Source: Xanthomonas fragariae (GTDB lineage: Bacteria; Pseudomonadota; Gammaproteobacteria; Xanthomonadales; Xanthomonadaceae). From it: a stretch of 64,000 nucleotides of DNA. Made by a program: the position numbers and the translations under genes. The stretch's first letter is position 1. The number at the start of each line of letters is the position of its first letter. A model generated the notes under the pieces. That model was not told the origin of the DNA, ran no database searches, and saw nothing but the letters and a program-made list of their open reading frames with translations. Location of the stretch: positions 1,612,001 to 1,676,000 of the forward strand of contig NZ_CP071955.1 of the NCBI RefSeq assembly GCF_017603965.1. The letters are read 5' to 3'. Positions 39,714 through 49,321 of the stretch are shown here, piece by piece.

Positions 39714-40193
39714 ATGAAGCGCACCCAAGACATCAAGGCTCAATACCAACTCCAGATGGACGAGGAGGGCATCTTGCTCGCCGCCGCGACCATCCTGGAA
39801 CAACGTCTTCAACGCCAAGGCCGCATCCACAGCCCTGAGCAAGCTGGCGACTACCTCATTGCCCGCTGCGCTCACCTGCCGCACGAAGTCTTCGGTGTCG
39901 TCTTCCTGGACATCAAGCATCACATCCTGGCAACCGAGCATCTCTTCTTCGGCACAATCGACGGCTGCGAGGTGCACCCTCGGGTGGTCGCCAAGCGCGC
40001 CTTGGATTTGAACGCTGCTGCTGTCATCCTTTTCCACAACCACCCTTCGGGCAATCCGGAGCCAAGCAATGCAGACCAGCGGATCACCGGCCGCTTGACG
40101 CAGGCGTTGGCACTTCTCGACATCCGGGTGCTGGACCACCTGGTGATCGGCGGGCGTCAGCACACCAGCCTTGCAGCAAGAGGGTGGGCGTAG
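39714..40193 (+). CDS. RadC-like JAB-domain protein of mobile elements
   Basis: The product is 159 residues. The JAMM metal motif is intact: HNHPSGNPEPSNAD with both His, Ser and Asp, and an upstream Glu in HEVFGV. This is the short RadC/YeeS form commonly carried by integrative elements and genomic islands. Despite the historical name, a role in DNA repair is unproven; a metal-dependent hydrolase activity is presumed. GGAG eight bases upstream supports the start. Confidence 0.85.
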   Translation: MKRTQDIKAQYQLQMDEEGILLAAATILEQRLQRQGRIHSPEQAGDYLIARCAHLPHEVFGVVFLDIKHHILATEHLFFGTIDGCEVHPRVVAKRALDLNAAAVILFHNHPSGNPEPSNADQRITGRLTQALALLDIRVLDHLVIGGRQHTSLAARGWA

Positions 40194-40430
40194 CCCTCCC
40201 TCTCTCTCATCGATTGTTGGCAGAGGGTCACCAGTGCGCCTGATCTTGCAAAAAATATGGCACTACGCTTGAGTCCGGTCTTCAAGTTTCTTTCGCCGCT
40301 TACGCCATTACGGCAAGATCCAAGAGAAAGAGAGGCAGCTGAAAATTTTTACGGCATCGAAAAAATTGAAGGAGGGGGTTGTTGATGAGCCATGATGCGA
40401 TCCAACTGTTTCAATACTTGGGGAGGCATG

Positions 40431-41066
40431 ATGTCTGAGCGGGTTCAGAAGCTCTTTGAAGGTTCTGATGAGCTATTGGAGGCGTTGGCGCCCATTACCG
40501 CGGCTCCGCCATTTGATCAAAGTGATCGACTGCAAGTTTGTCGCGCGCTATGCCTGCTTTCGATTGAGCATGCTGTTGTGAGTCGCTGCTTACTCGTAGT
40601 CGGTTCTGAGCCGTCCACCTTGGTCGTTCATCGGGCGCAGTTCGAAGCGCTGGTGCGCGCCGTGTGGGTCCTTTACTGCGCAAGCGACACCGACGTGGCT
40701 TGCTTGCAAGAAGAGCTGACGCCGATCAGTGAGTCCGTGGCGGCTCGTTTGCCCATGCTATCCAAGATGCTGATCGCTCTTGAAGCGGTGAAGCAGGCAG
40801 CCGAGCCACTGCGGGCGTTTTTGGAGTTCAAGAAATACTCTTGGGCGGCGCTCAATTCTTTTGTCCACGCAGGCGCACACGCGCTTCATCGGTTGCGAAC
40901 GGGCTTCCCGCTCGAACTCGTTGAAGTTGTGGTCAAACAAAGCAACGCGCTGGTCGTGATGGCTCACATGCAACTCGCGATCACCATAGGTAGCAAAGAC
41001 GCCGTGCACTGGGTCGCTACGACGGCGGATGGATTTCCCGCTGTGCTTCCTCCACGAATACGTTAG
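40431..41066 (+). CDS. Hypothetical helical protein
   Basis: The product is 211 residues, alpha-helical and cytoplasmic, with no signal or membrane segment. The middle has HRAQFEALVRAVWVLYC, and a later segment reads SWAALNSFVHAGAHALHR. This Arg/His pattern recalls HEPN-like or abortive-infection-type helical bundles found on islands, but no strict Rx4-6H motif is clear. GGGAGG lies four bases before the second of two adjacent ATG codons. I do not recognise the family. Confidence 0.55.
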   Translation: MSERVQKLFEGSDELLEALAPITAAPPFDQSDRLQVCRALCLLSIEHAVVSRCLLVVGSEPSTLVVHRAQFEALVRAVWVLYCASDTDVACLQEELTPISESVAARLPMLSKMLIALEAVKQAAEPLRAFLEFKKYSWAALNSFVHAGAHALHRLRTGFPLELVEVVVKQSNALVVMAHMQLAITIGSKDAVHWVATTADGFPAVLPPRIR

Positions 41067-41168
41067 GATTTTCAGGCAAGCGCCATCGCCCACAGGCTGT
41101 CAGGCTGATGAGTGGCAAGCTTGCGGTGCAAGTTGCTTGCAGTGAGACTTGAACGAAGGACGGTTTGG

Positions 41169-41819
41169 ATGACCAATATCAGCAAGGCGGAAAGCTTCGA
41201 AGACGGATTTTTCCGTGCAGCACTTGAAGTCATCGCGACGAGTGATGAGCGCAAGGCCATCATCGCCAGCCGTGATTTTGATGGCCTGAGGCAACGACTC
41301 GATCGATCCCCGGGCACAACGCGCTTCACCCAAGCCATGGCGGAGTTCTACCTCGGCATCCCGAGACGCCAATTCGACCAGTTCAAGCGTGAGCACGGAA
41401 ATCCGTTTCTGATTAGCAAAAGCACTCCAAGATCCATTACCAAGGTGGAGCTTTTGACATGGTATGCCCAAGTCACCAAAGCCCGAGAGCAGATTCAAGA
41501 GCCCATTTCGGGCAACTTCGGTCGAACGGGGAAGGGCATTCCCTTCATTGTGATCCGCGCGTCAGCCGGCAAGATCAAGAGCGTGATCTCACATGCAGGC
41601 ATCACGGGGCTCGACATGAGTGTGATCGAAGAAGCTTTCCAGCAAGGCGCAACGATTTTGGCCCTGACCATCGATCAAGCCTTGGCGCTGCCTTGGCGAT
41701 CAAATGCCGAGAAAAAGCATTGGCGAAATGCCTACCGCTCTCATCTGATGACGGTCCATGCATCCAAGATGGCGTGGCTGGATCGCCAAGAGTTAGACGA
41801 AGACACGAAGCCCGTTTAG
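41169..41819 (+). CDS. Hypothetical protein of an accessory element
   Basis: The product is 216 residues, soluble and basic in the middle. The N-terminal part (TRFTQAMAEFYLGIPRRQFDQF) may hold a helical DNA-binding element. The C-terminal part (WRSNAEKKHWRNAYRSHLM) is helical and charged. No catalytic motif is visible. AAGGA precedes the start. The position next to radC-like and other small genes suggests integrative-element cargo. Confidence 0.5.
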   Translation: MTNISKAESFEDGFFRAALEVIATSDERKAIIASRDFDGLRQRLDRSPGTTRFTQAMAEFYLGIPRRQFDQFKREHGNPFLISKSTPRSITKVELLTWYAQVTKAREQIQEPISGNFGRTGKGIPFIVIRASAGKIKSVISHAGITGLDMSVIEEAFQQGATILALTIDQALALPWRSNAEKKHWRNAYRSHLMTVHASKMAWLDRQELDEDTKPV

Positions 41820-41982
41820 CGCCTACGTATTGGCTGCCTGGTGCATACATCCAGGCGCTGGCGTTATCGGCGGCGGATGAATGGATGTTCAGGGATCGTG
41901 GCGATTTCGTCCTTTAGCGATGCGGCTGCGATGCATAGATTGCGTTCCGAAGCTTGGCACGTCGCCAAGCACGGAGAGCAAG

Positions 41983-42216
41983 ATGAAATACACCATCGAG
42001 ATCAACGGCACCGTCCAAGTCGTCCACTGGGCAACGATTGAAGCAAATTCGCCCCAAGAAGCACTTTCCAAGTGCGATATCGATGCAGTGGCCGAGAGTG
42101 ACTTCGAGTTCGAACAATGGATCAGTGACCTTGTGATCGAACGTATCGAAGATGAAACCGGCACGCTCATTGCGTGTGACTACGAGGACCATGTTCCTGA
42201 CATCGACGATTTGTGA
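41983..42216 (+). CDS. Small acidic hypothetical protein
   Basis: The product is 77 residues with many Asp and Glu, and GGAG sits seven bases before the ATG. The pattern ([27 protein letters not shown]) resembles short beta-alpha-beta proteins frequent on plasmids and islands. No function can be assigned. Confidence 0.6.
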   Translation: MKYTIEINGTVQVVHWATIEANSPQEALSKCDIDAVAESDFEFEQWISDLVIERIEDETGTLIACDYEDHVPDIDDL

Positions 42217-42246
42217 TTTCAGTTTCGGCCTATCTAATCAAAGGGT

Positions 42247-42283
42247 GCCATCACGCTTTGATCTTGACGAAAGGCGTGATGGC
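42247..42283 (+). promoter_or_regulatory. Hairpin upstream of the ankyrin gene
   Basis: GCCATCACGC (42247-42256) pairs perfectly with GCGTGATGGC (42274-42283) around a 17-base loop. It lies 26 bases before the ankyrin start and 30 bases after the preceding stop. It could end the upstream transcript, act as an attenuator, or serve as an operator. Confidence 0.55.
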
Positions 42284-42308
42284 CTTAGATTAAATAGAAG
42301 GAGACGAA

Positions 42309-43376
42309 ATGGAACAGGCAATTAGAAATAGTATTAGACAGGCAGTGAAGCGGGGAAGCGACGCATATCTGCAGTCGCTTTGTCGGGCTCAGGATGATGC
42401 TGATGCTGCGGCACGCTACGCCGTTGAGGTAGCGATCAAGAGCGGCAAAGAAGGCTTGGTTGATCAACTGGTGCCACTGTTGTCGAAGTCGTTTGCGGTC
42501 TATCCGCTTGATGTCGCCGCCAAGGCGGGTTCGGTGCGGGCAGTTGAGCAGCTCATGGCGTTTTGCGACGCAGAGGATGACGAGGCATTGGTGCTTGCTG
42601 CCAGGCACGGGCACAAGGAGTGCGTCAAACGACTGCTCAAAGAGTGCAGCCCTCTGCAACACGACTCACTGGCGCTGTATGAGGCGGCGCGCCATGGTCA
42701 TGCTGATGTGGTCTTTCAGCTAGTCGTTTTTTCAGATGCTAAAGCCCAGGACAGTCGAGCGCTGGTCGCCGCTTGTCGGGAAGGCCACTTGGAAGCGGTC
42801 AAGCATTTGCTGCCTTTTTCATCGAAGATCCAATGTGCGCTGCATGGCTTTGCGGCGGCTGCGGAGAACAATCATGCCGAGGTCGTTGAGTTCCTGATCG
42901 AAGCTGGTCTTCCAGATCCGGAAGACACGTTTTCGTTGGGTCTCAATGTTGCTGTTGCCAAAGGCCATGAACAGTTGGTGCGGACGATACTTTGGGCGAT
43001 CGTCAGAACAGGCCATGCGCCGCGCGACTTTGGCGAGGAAGCACTGTTCGCTGCAGCAACGAAGGGCGATGCAGGAATGGTCAAGTCGATCTTGGAGTTC
43101 GCCCACAAGACCGCCTATCCAGAGGCCGGCTTGTTTGCTGCACTCCAAAATGACCATGATGAAGTGGCGGATGTTCTGGTTCGCCGAGTGAACTTAGATC
43201 ACGTGCGTGAATTGATCTCGGACGAAGAGATCGAAGAAAAGCTAGACAATTTGATCGCCAAAGTCGAGGCTACGAAGCAGCACAGAGAGCTTCAATCCAA
43301 CGAGCGCCAGAGATTTGCGCAGAGCAATACGTCAAGTTCAATAGAGAAGAGCCCTGCTCGCGGCGCACGCTTGTAG
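42309..43376 (+). CDS. Ankyrin-repeat protein
   Basis: The product is 355 residues. Seven to eight ankyrin-like repeats cover about residues 55-290, with recognisable helices such as ALVLAARHGHKECVKRLL, ALYEAARHGHADVVFQLV and ALVAACREGHLEAVKHLL. The C-terminal tail is charged and low-complexity. There is no signal peptide. Ankyrin arrays bind other proteins; the partner is unknown. GAAGGAGA shortly before the ATG is a good ribosome site. Confidence 0.85.
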   Translation: MEQAIRNSIRQAVKRGSDAYLQSLCRAQDDADAAARYAVEVAIKSGKEGLVDQLVPLLSKSFAVYPLDVAAKAGSVRAVEQLMAFCDAEDDEALVLAARHGHKECVKRLLKECSPLQHDSLALYEAARHGHADVVFQLVVFSDAKAQDSRALVAACREGHLEAVKHLLPFSSKIQCALHGFAAAAENNHAEVVEFLIEAGLPDPEDTFSLGLNVAVAKGHEQLVRTILWAIVRTGHAPRDFGEEALFAAATKGDAGMVKSILEFAHKTAYPEAGLFAALQNDHDEVADVLVRRVNLDHVRELISDEEIEEKLDNLIAKVEATKQHRELQSNERQRFAQSNTSSSIEKSPARGARL

Positions 43377-43429
43377 CGGGGGCTGTCGAAATGCGCCTGG
43401 ATGTCACCAGCTTCCTCACGCCGCTGCTC

Positions 43430-44161
43430 CTAAAGACCCACTCTTCGTATCTCCCAATCGCCACGCGATAGGGTTCGGACCTGATGGAGGTCAGTGTCGT
43501 AGATGGCGATCAGGTCAGAGCTGCTGGCAATGATGTGGCCTCGGATCTTTCGCTCACCCTTTTCCCAGAGTTCTGTATCGCCTCGCGATACCGGACCAAG
43601 GAGGCGACGCTTCTCAGTAACTGCTTCCTTCTTTCCGTAACGCTCCCCAATCACGCCTGGGATTGTTGAAACGAGCAAGCCAACGGAATACAGCGTCAAT
43701 GCTAGATAAATTCCCGAAAAGGCTATACCTCCTGAGGTGAGGCCAAGCTTTACTCGTGTATGACGCCGATAGAAATCTTGAAGGCGACCATTGCGAACCG
43801 ATTGTGCGGGGAGGCGGTAAACCCAGATAGCTAGCCATAACGTAAAAAAAGCGATCGCTATTGAACCCCAAGGAAAAGCGCTGAACATTCCGAACCCTTG
43901 AAGCACAACGGCATAGTAGCCGCGAACAACCTTCCAGTCGGCCGATTGGGGAAATAGATCGGCTTGAACGCCCCAGGCTCTGAGATAGCTCGTGTAGGCA
44001 ACATGTCCGCATCCGTGAAGCACGATTCCAGCCAGCGTCGTCATGGCAGCTAGGCTACCGACGAAGCGTGTGATGGACCACGACCGTCTGGAGGACGCAC
44101 TATTCGGGTCTTCTGGTGAAGAGGTGGAACGCTTCGATCGGACAATTTTGATATGGCGCAT
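43430..44161 (-). CDS. Hypothetical membrane protein with three to four helices
   Basis: The product is 243 residues. Hydrophobic segments lie near residues 33-55, 95-115, 145-170 and possibly 75-90. A soluble C-terminal domain of about 70 residues follows (GHIIASSSDLIAIYD), with an SH3-like feel. The start falls within 30 residues of a basic, Ser-rich N-terminus. No family is recognised. It is convergent with the ankyrin gene. Confidence 0.6.
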   Translation of the reverse strand: MRHIKIVRSKRSTSSPEDPNSASSRRSWSITRFVGSLAAMTTLAGIVLHGCGHVAYTSYLRAWGVQADLFPQSADWKVVRGYYAVVLQGFGMFSAFPWGSIAIAFFTLWLAIWVYRLPAQSVRNGRLQDFYRRHTRVKLGLTSGGIAFSGIYLALTLYSVGLLVSTIPGVIGERYGKKEAVTEKRRLLGPVSRGDTELWEKGERKIRGHIIASSSDLIAIYDTDLHQVRTLSRGDWEIRRVGL

Positions 44162-44184
44162 GGTTGTCGTATTCGATGAGCTAC

Positions 44185-45048
44185 TCAGCTACTTTGATCG
44201 TTCCGCAAGAATCCGATGTGATGCACCGAATTGACATCAGCCATAAAACGCCCTGAGCCTGACTCTCGGGCGTAATCGAAAAGGAGAAGATAGTGGCCAA
44301 CCATCTCATCGATGCTCGATAGGCCATAACGTGCGAGGATCGGGGGGATCTTGTCCCGGTGAATGGCGATACGGAAGCTCTGGTGCGTGGGGCCGAAGTT
44401 GGAAAAGTAAGTGTTATGGCCCTGCCAGATGCTCCAAGATCTGACAAGGCCCCAGAACCCTAGCCAGCGACCGGTGTGCTGCGCCATGCTGGCCGATTCA
44501 AAACGCACAAAAGCGTCATGGACCGCCAACTCAGGTCGGTCATTGCCTGGCATGCGAATCATCATGGCGCTTGTCTTAAAGCTCGGCCAATGCACAAGCT
44601 GTTCAAGAAGCTTTTGAGGACCGCGCGATACCGACTTCGTCGATCGGGTCTGGTCGCCGCCGGCACGAGATCGGCTTTCGCTCTCCGTTGGTTCACCCGT
44701 TGAGGCGTTATCGGCCGAGCCTTCATCTTGATCGGTCAAAATCCGAACAATCAGCGTAGTGTTTCGCTGCTCCCAATGAGCCACAGTCCGATCGGTATCA
44801 TCGTCTTCCCATGGATCACCATAGCTTCGGGTGATGTCGCACTCGTCACCGTGGGGTAGGGCATAGAAATGCGCGACCTTGCTTCGTCGCCCTGGGCTGG
44901 GCCTCGACGCTGACCTGAAATGAGCGGTTGCCTCGCAATAGGGGCAGCGCAGATGGGGCTTCAATGCCCGGCGAGCAGACGGATCCAAATCAGCTACCTG
45001 TTGGGCCGTGTAGTCCTGGTCACTCCGACGATCCCTTGCTTTGTCCAT
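44185..45048 (-). CDS. Hypothetical protein with a CxxC zinc-knuckle-like N-terminus
   Basis: The product is 287 residues from the ATG at 45048, which has AGGGGG four bases upstream; longer forms start up to 17 codons earlier. An N-terminal CPYCEATAHF, followed by HGDEC about 35 residues later, may bind zinc. The middle is low-complexity and acidic. The C-terminal half (SFKTSAMMIRMPG, then FVRFESASMAQH) is globular without known motifs. It lies downstream of the DarG-like gene on the same strand, but with a 139-base gap. Confidence 0.55.
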   Translation of the reverse strand: MDKARDRRSDQDYTAQQVADLDPSARRALKPHLRCPYCEATAHFRSASRPSPGRRSKVAHFYALPHGDECDITRSYGDPWEDDDTDRTVAHWEQRNTTLIVRILTDQDEGSADNASTGEPTESESRSRAGGDQTRSTKSVSRGPQKLLEQLVHWPSFKTSAMMIRMPGNDRPELAVHDAFVRFESASMAQHTGRWLGFWGLVRSWSIWQGHNTYFSNFGPTHQSFRIAIHRDKIPPILARYGLSSIDEMVGHYLLLFDYARESGSGRFMADVNSVHHIGFLRNDQSS

Positions 45049-45187
45049 TAGACCCCCTGTCTTGCCTTGCATGCTTTCAGGGGTTACGCCGGCAGTCAAG
45101 TGGCCGTAACTTTGATGAAGGAGATCAGTTGGTGGGCTTCAAAGAATTGGAGAAAGGCGATGCCAATGGACGACGGGGTGAGAAAAC

Positions 45188-45913
45188 TCAAATCAGTGGG
45201 CTTTGGATAGTATTGTCTTCGCGCGCGTTGCTGATGACGCCTGTCTTGACGGTCGACAGATATAACTCCTTGTCTTTGAGCATCGTTTCGCTCAACAAGC
45301 CTCGCTCTTGAAGCGAGACATAAAGCGCTGCGGCGTAGGCTTGGCAATTGACTGACTTGTCCGGGTTAAACGCGATGTCCGAAAATGCTCGGTATGTGAG
45401 CACTTGTTCGGAAAGGTCCGGCTGCTTGTGCAGGGCGTTCATGTAAAGCCAGTCATAGAATGCGGTTCTTGGTTCTAGTTCCCAATCAACATTGAAGAAA
45501 TGGAACTTGATCAATCGGCCGCTTTCTTTCAAGCGCGGATCGCGCTTGGCGTCGAGGGATCGCGCGTTCAACAAATCTTTGTAGGGCCCGCCATTCTCGA
45601 AGACTTTACTTGCTTGAAAGGCACACTCCAAGCTAAATTCTCGCTCGTGCTTGACTGTCTTGATCATCAAGTTGAAAGCGCTCAGATCAACCCCAAGTGA
45701 ATCGGGGGACTTGCTGGATATCTCTAAAACTCGATCAACGCCAAGCTGCCGTTTTGCTTGGTCGTGAAGTGATGCAATAGATTTCTGCGACTGGCTTATG
45801 GCCATGCCTGGGTGCCACTGGAACTCCACATGACGGGTGGAGACCAGCATGGGTCCATCGAAGCTCGGCATGAAGATGGGGCGAGTCGCCACGCTTAGGT
45901 CGCCTGTTTCCAA
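45188..45913 (-). CDS. darG: DarG-type antitoxin with NADAR domain
   Basis: The product is 241 residues. The segment FSLECAFQASKVFENGGPY followed by LIKFHFFNVDWEL and TAFYDWLYMNAL fits the NADAR-domain antitoxins paired with DarT1 toxins. These remove ADP-ribose from DNA or otherwise neutralise DarT. The gene overlaps the toxin gene by 19 bases, as in darTG operons. It is intact although its toxin is interrupted, which is the viable outcome for a toxin-antitoxin pair. The family call rests on motif and context and was not checked against a database. Confidence 0.7.
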   Translation of the reverse strand: METGDLSVATRPIFMPSFDGPMLVSTRHVEFQWHPGMAISQSQKSIASLHDQAKRQLGVDRVLEISSKSPDSLGVDLSAFNLMIKTVKHEREFSLECAFQASKVFENGGPYKDLLNARSLDAKRDPRLKESGRLIKFHFFNVDWELEPRTAFYDWLYMNALHKQPDLSEQVLTYRAFSDIAFNPDKSVNCQAYAAALYVSLQERGLLSETMLKDKELYLSTVKTGVISNAREDNTIQSPLI

Positions 45914-46480
45914 TGTGCAAAATCCTGGCGACCACTGAAAAGAGCAGGTGCGTGGACTACATACGTGCCCGCATGCCTCGAAAGGATGCGGTTCTTGTCT
46001 TCGCTAGTGTGGGTGGCTAAGCCCATCAAGTATGTCGGTGGAATATCGTTCAGCACTAAAACTTCTGCCTGCGGATCAGTGGGATAATAGTTGGGAATGC
46101 CGAGCGAGCTTCTTGTCTTCCCACTACAATCACCATACATGTTCTGGAACGGCGCCAGGCCCATCCGTTGAGCCAAAGTGCTTGCTGTTACCGCATTTGA
46201 TGCGGCATTGGTTGTGCAGAAAGCACATGGTAGCATCCAAAGCACCGAAGGCATAACCGCTATGACCACCCACTTCGTGTCAGGGTTCTTTATCCTGAGT
46301 GGGTAGAACATCTTATAGTTGGGAAAGCCAACTGAGAGGCAGATGGCGGAGGTGCGATCAAGACGAAAGTCGTCATTGAAGACCGCGCCTTCTGAGCTAG
46401 ACAGCTGATCACGCCGCAACAACCCTCGACTAAGGATGGAAGCCAAATTCTCTTCGCGCGTGAAGTGGAAGAGGGCCTTA

Positions 46481-47346
46481 GAGCGTCTAACAAAACCCCT
46501 TGAATCTTGTCTCGCCGGTGGCAAAATTGCGGACATGACACGTCGCAAAGAGATCCCCATTGCGCTGTGGAAGCGCATCGAGCCGCTGATTCCCCAAGTG
46601 AAGCGTTCGCCCAAAGGTGGACGGCCGCGCATCAGTGATCAGCAAGCCCTCAACGGCATCGTCTATGTCTTGCGCACGGGCATGCCATGGGAAGACCTGC
46701 CTGTGGAACTGGGCTATGGCAGCGGCATGACCTGCTGGCGCCGGTTGCGTGATTGGCAAGCCGCCGGTGTGTGGCATCGTCTGCATCAGGTGTTGCTGAC
46801 CGAGCTGCGTCGCGCCCAGAGGCTGGATCTGAGCCGAGCCAGTCTGGACGCCGCCAGTGTGGCCTCCCCCCGGGGGGCGCCTACACCGGGCCAAACCCGA
46901 CCGATCGCGGCAAACTCGGCAGCAAACGGCATCTGATCGTGGACCGCAACGGCGTGCCCTTGGCAGTGTGCGTCACCGGCGCCAATCGGCACGACTCGGT
47001 CGTGTTCGAGGAGTTGATCGACGCCTTGCCGCCAATTGGTGGCAAACCAGGGCGCCCGCGACGTTGGCCAGACAAATTGCACGCCGACAAGGCTTACGAC
47101 ATCGACCGCTGTCGCGCCTTCCTCAAGCAGCGCGGCATCATTGCGCGGATCGCACGCAAGGGAATCGAGCGCAACGACCGGTTGGGCCGTCATCGCTGGG
47201 TCGTCGAGCGCACGCATGCCTGGTTCGCAGGCATGGGCAAACTGCGCATCCGCTTTGAACGCCGCATCGATCTCCACTTGGCGTTGCTCTCGCTTGCATG
47301 CTCCATCATCTGCTTACGGCTTCTTCCTGGGTTTTGTTAGCCGCTC
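46481..47346 (+). mobile_element. IS5-family (IS1031-like) insertion sequence, copy 2, 866 bp
   Basis: This copy has the same ends and encoded proteins as the one at 28976, in the opposite orientation. Target duplication TTA is at 46478-46480 and 47347-47349. It interrupts the DarT-like toxin gene. Confidence 0.93.
46535..47340 (+). CDS. IS5-family DDE transposase made by -1 frameshift (copy 2)
   Basis: Frame one runs from the ATG at 46535. At the C6G6 run (46866-46877) a -1 slip joins it to frame two, which ends at 47340. The DDE residues are as in copy 1. In frame one alone the protein stops at 46936. Confidence 0.85.
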
Positions 47347-47580
47347 TTAATGCCGCGCTCGGTGACAAACTGCTGGATATTTGCTGCCATATTGATTCCT
47401 TTCAATCTGCCTAACGATGCTTGAGGAGCGCGAGACCATGCCGTGCGCTTCCCTAGCACGACCTCACAGAGGCCTTATCGGCCGCAAGGTCAGAATCTTG
47501 AAGTCGAAGCGTTACGTTTCAGGCGGCAGGCAGTAGCGTTACGATAGGGAGGCCCATAGGGGGCGGAACAGGGGATGTTC

Positions 47581-49282
47581 ATGCAGTTGGCAGTCGTCAG
47601 GATTAGTAATTTCTGGTCCTTCGGTCCAGAACCAGTTGAAGTTAAGCTGGATTCGATGACTTACCTTCTAGGCCCAAATGGGGCGGGTAAGACCGCCGTT
47701 CTAACGGCCTTGGCGCGTATGTTCGGCACCACAGGGGGCATGCGCGCTGTGCTCCCTTCCGATTTCCATGTGGCAATGGGCGAAGTTCCAGCGGAGGGGA
47801 AGGCCGCGAGTCTATGGATCGAGACAGACTTCACGTTTCCCGAGGTCGAGGAGGGCGAGGGCACCGCAGCTGTTCCGATCTTCTTCTCTCACATGCAGCT
47901 CCAAAGTGCGGGCGAAGTTCCCGGGGTGCGCATTCGCCTCACGGCTGAAATGGATGAAAGCGGAGAGATCGAGCAACGCCTGGAATACGTATTGGCAGCC
48001 GACGAGGACGGCGCGCCTACGCAGCTTCGAGGTATGCCAAAGCTGGATCGGCAAGCCATCCAGGTTCACTATCTTCCGGCCCGGCGTAACCCGGCTGATC
48101 ACATCGCATACAGCGCAGCCTCACTGCTCGGAAGGGCCCTCCGAGCGGCAGACTGGACCGCTGAGCGCACCAAGGCAAACGATCTATCTGAGCAGCTCGG
48201 TGCAGCAGTCACCGAAAACGCGGGCGTCGCAGCCTTCGGTAAGGCACTTACGACAGGGTGGGGAAAGCTTCACAAGGGGAAGTTCTTCGCCTCCCCTAGC
48301 ATTGCTTTTGGCACAGGCGGACTCGCTGAGGTGTTGAAGCAAGTCAGTGTTCGCTTCTCGCCCGGTCATGAAACGCCCTCAGTGGATTTCGAGCGCCTCA
48401 GTGACGGTCAGCAGTCATTGCTTTACATCTCGCTCGTGTTGGCAGCACATGCGGTTGATGTCGCGGCGCTGACCGACGCAGAGTCACCTTTTGACTTAGC
48501 TCGGCTAAGGCCGGCTGCTTTCACTTTGCTGGCGGTGGAAGAGCCTGAGAACAGCCTTTCGCCTCAGTATCTAGGTCGCGTCATCCAATCGCTTCGGGAT
48601 CTCAAAGAAGAGTCAGGAGGGCAAGCGATTGTGGCCACGCACTCGCCTGCCATCTTGCGCAGAGCAACGCCTGATTTAATCCGCCATCTGCGGCTTGATG
48701 CTGATCGAACCACACAAGTCAGCCAAATCGTTCTTCCGGATGAGGCCGGAGAGGCAGGTAAGTTCGTTCGTCAGGCAGTAATGGCCTATCCGGAGGTCTA
48801 CTTCGCCAAGCTCGTCGTGTTGGGTGAGGGCGACAGCGAGGACATCGTGCTGCATCGCATGCTCGGCGCAATGGGCGTCGAAGCGGACGCATCCAGTGTC
48901 TGCGTGGCGCCTCTGGGCGGTCGCCATGTCAATCATTTCTGGCGCTTACTATCCAGTTTGCGCGTGCCTTATATCACACTGCTTGACCTTGACTACGGGC
49001 GCCATGGCGGAGGATGGGGGCGCATCAAAGTCGCACATGGCTATTTGCGCCAGTTTCCAAACGGCCATCCAGTGCGCACCGCTGCTGAGGTGAATGCGCT
49101 TCCCGGATGGAAAACATCTTGTGGCGGAGAGGACTTCTTTGAAGAGCTGCGCTTTTTGAAACGTGCGGGTGTGTTCTTCTCGCTCCCCATTGATCTTGAT
49201 TTCATCATGATGCGCAAGTTTCCAGACGCCTATGGTGCGATGGGGCAGCCATTGGGCGATGACGATGATTTAATAACTGCGG
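47581..49282 (+). pseudogene. OLD-family ATPase/TOPRIM nuclease, Gabija GajA-like, 3' end replaced by an IS
   Basis: About 567 codons are native. The ABC-type ATPase half has Walker A LLGPNGAGKT, signature LSDGQQSLLYISLVLA, Walker B LLAVEEPENSL and IVATHSPAIL. The TOPRIM half has VVLGEGDSE and LLDLDYG. Class 2 OLD nucleases of about 580 residues beside a UvrD-like helicase form the Gabija anti-phage system, in which GajA nicks DNA. A UvrD-like remnant lies just beyond the IS. The frame continues 13 codons into the IS, so only a few native residues may be lost. AGGGG six bases before the ATG at 47581 supports the start. Confidence 0.75.
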
Positions 49283-49321
49283 TGAACCGCCCCGGGATTT
49301 CGGGAGGCTGTTTGGTTTGAG

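Larger units (their letters stand above)
45895..47390 (-). pseudogene. darT: DarT-type DNA ADP-ribosyltransferase toxin, split by an IS
   Basis: AAAGGA lies six bases before the ATG at 47390. After 14 codons the 866-bp IS at 46481-47346 interrupts. Removing it and one TTA restores a 208-residue frame: ALFHFTREENLASILSRGLL (DarT's HFT-x-x-NL-x-SIL NAD-binding start), RLDRTSAICLSVGFPNYKMFYPLRI, SVLWMLPCAF and PQAEVLVLNDIPP. DarT links ADP-ribose to thymidine or guanosine in single-stranded DNA, often as anti-phage defence. The remaining frame without its own start should be silent or truncated at the N-terminus. Confidence 0.75.

Noticed and set aside
41441..41917. Alternative-frame ORFs within the 41169-41819 gene
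   Set aside because: They are out of frame with the better-supported gene and have no motif or start signal.
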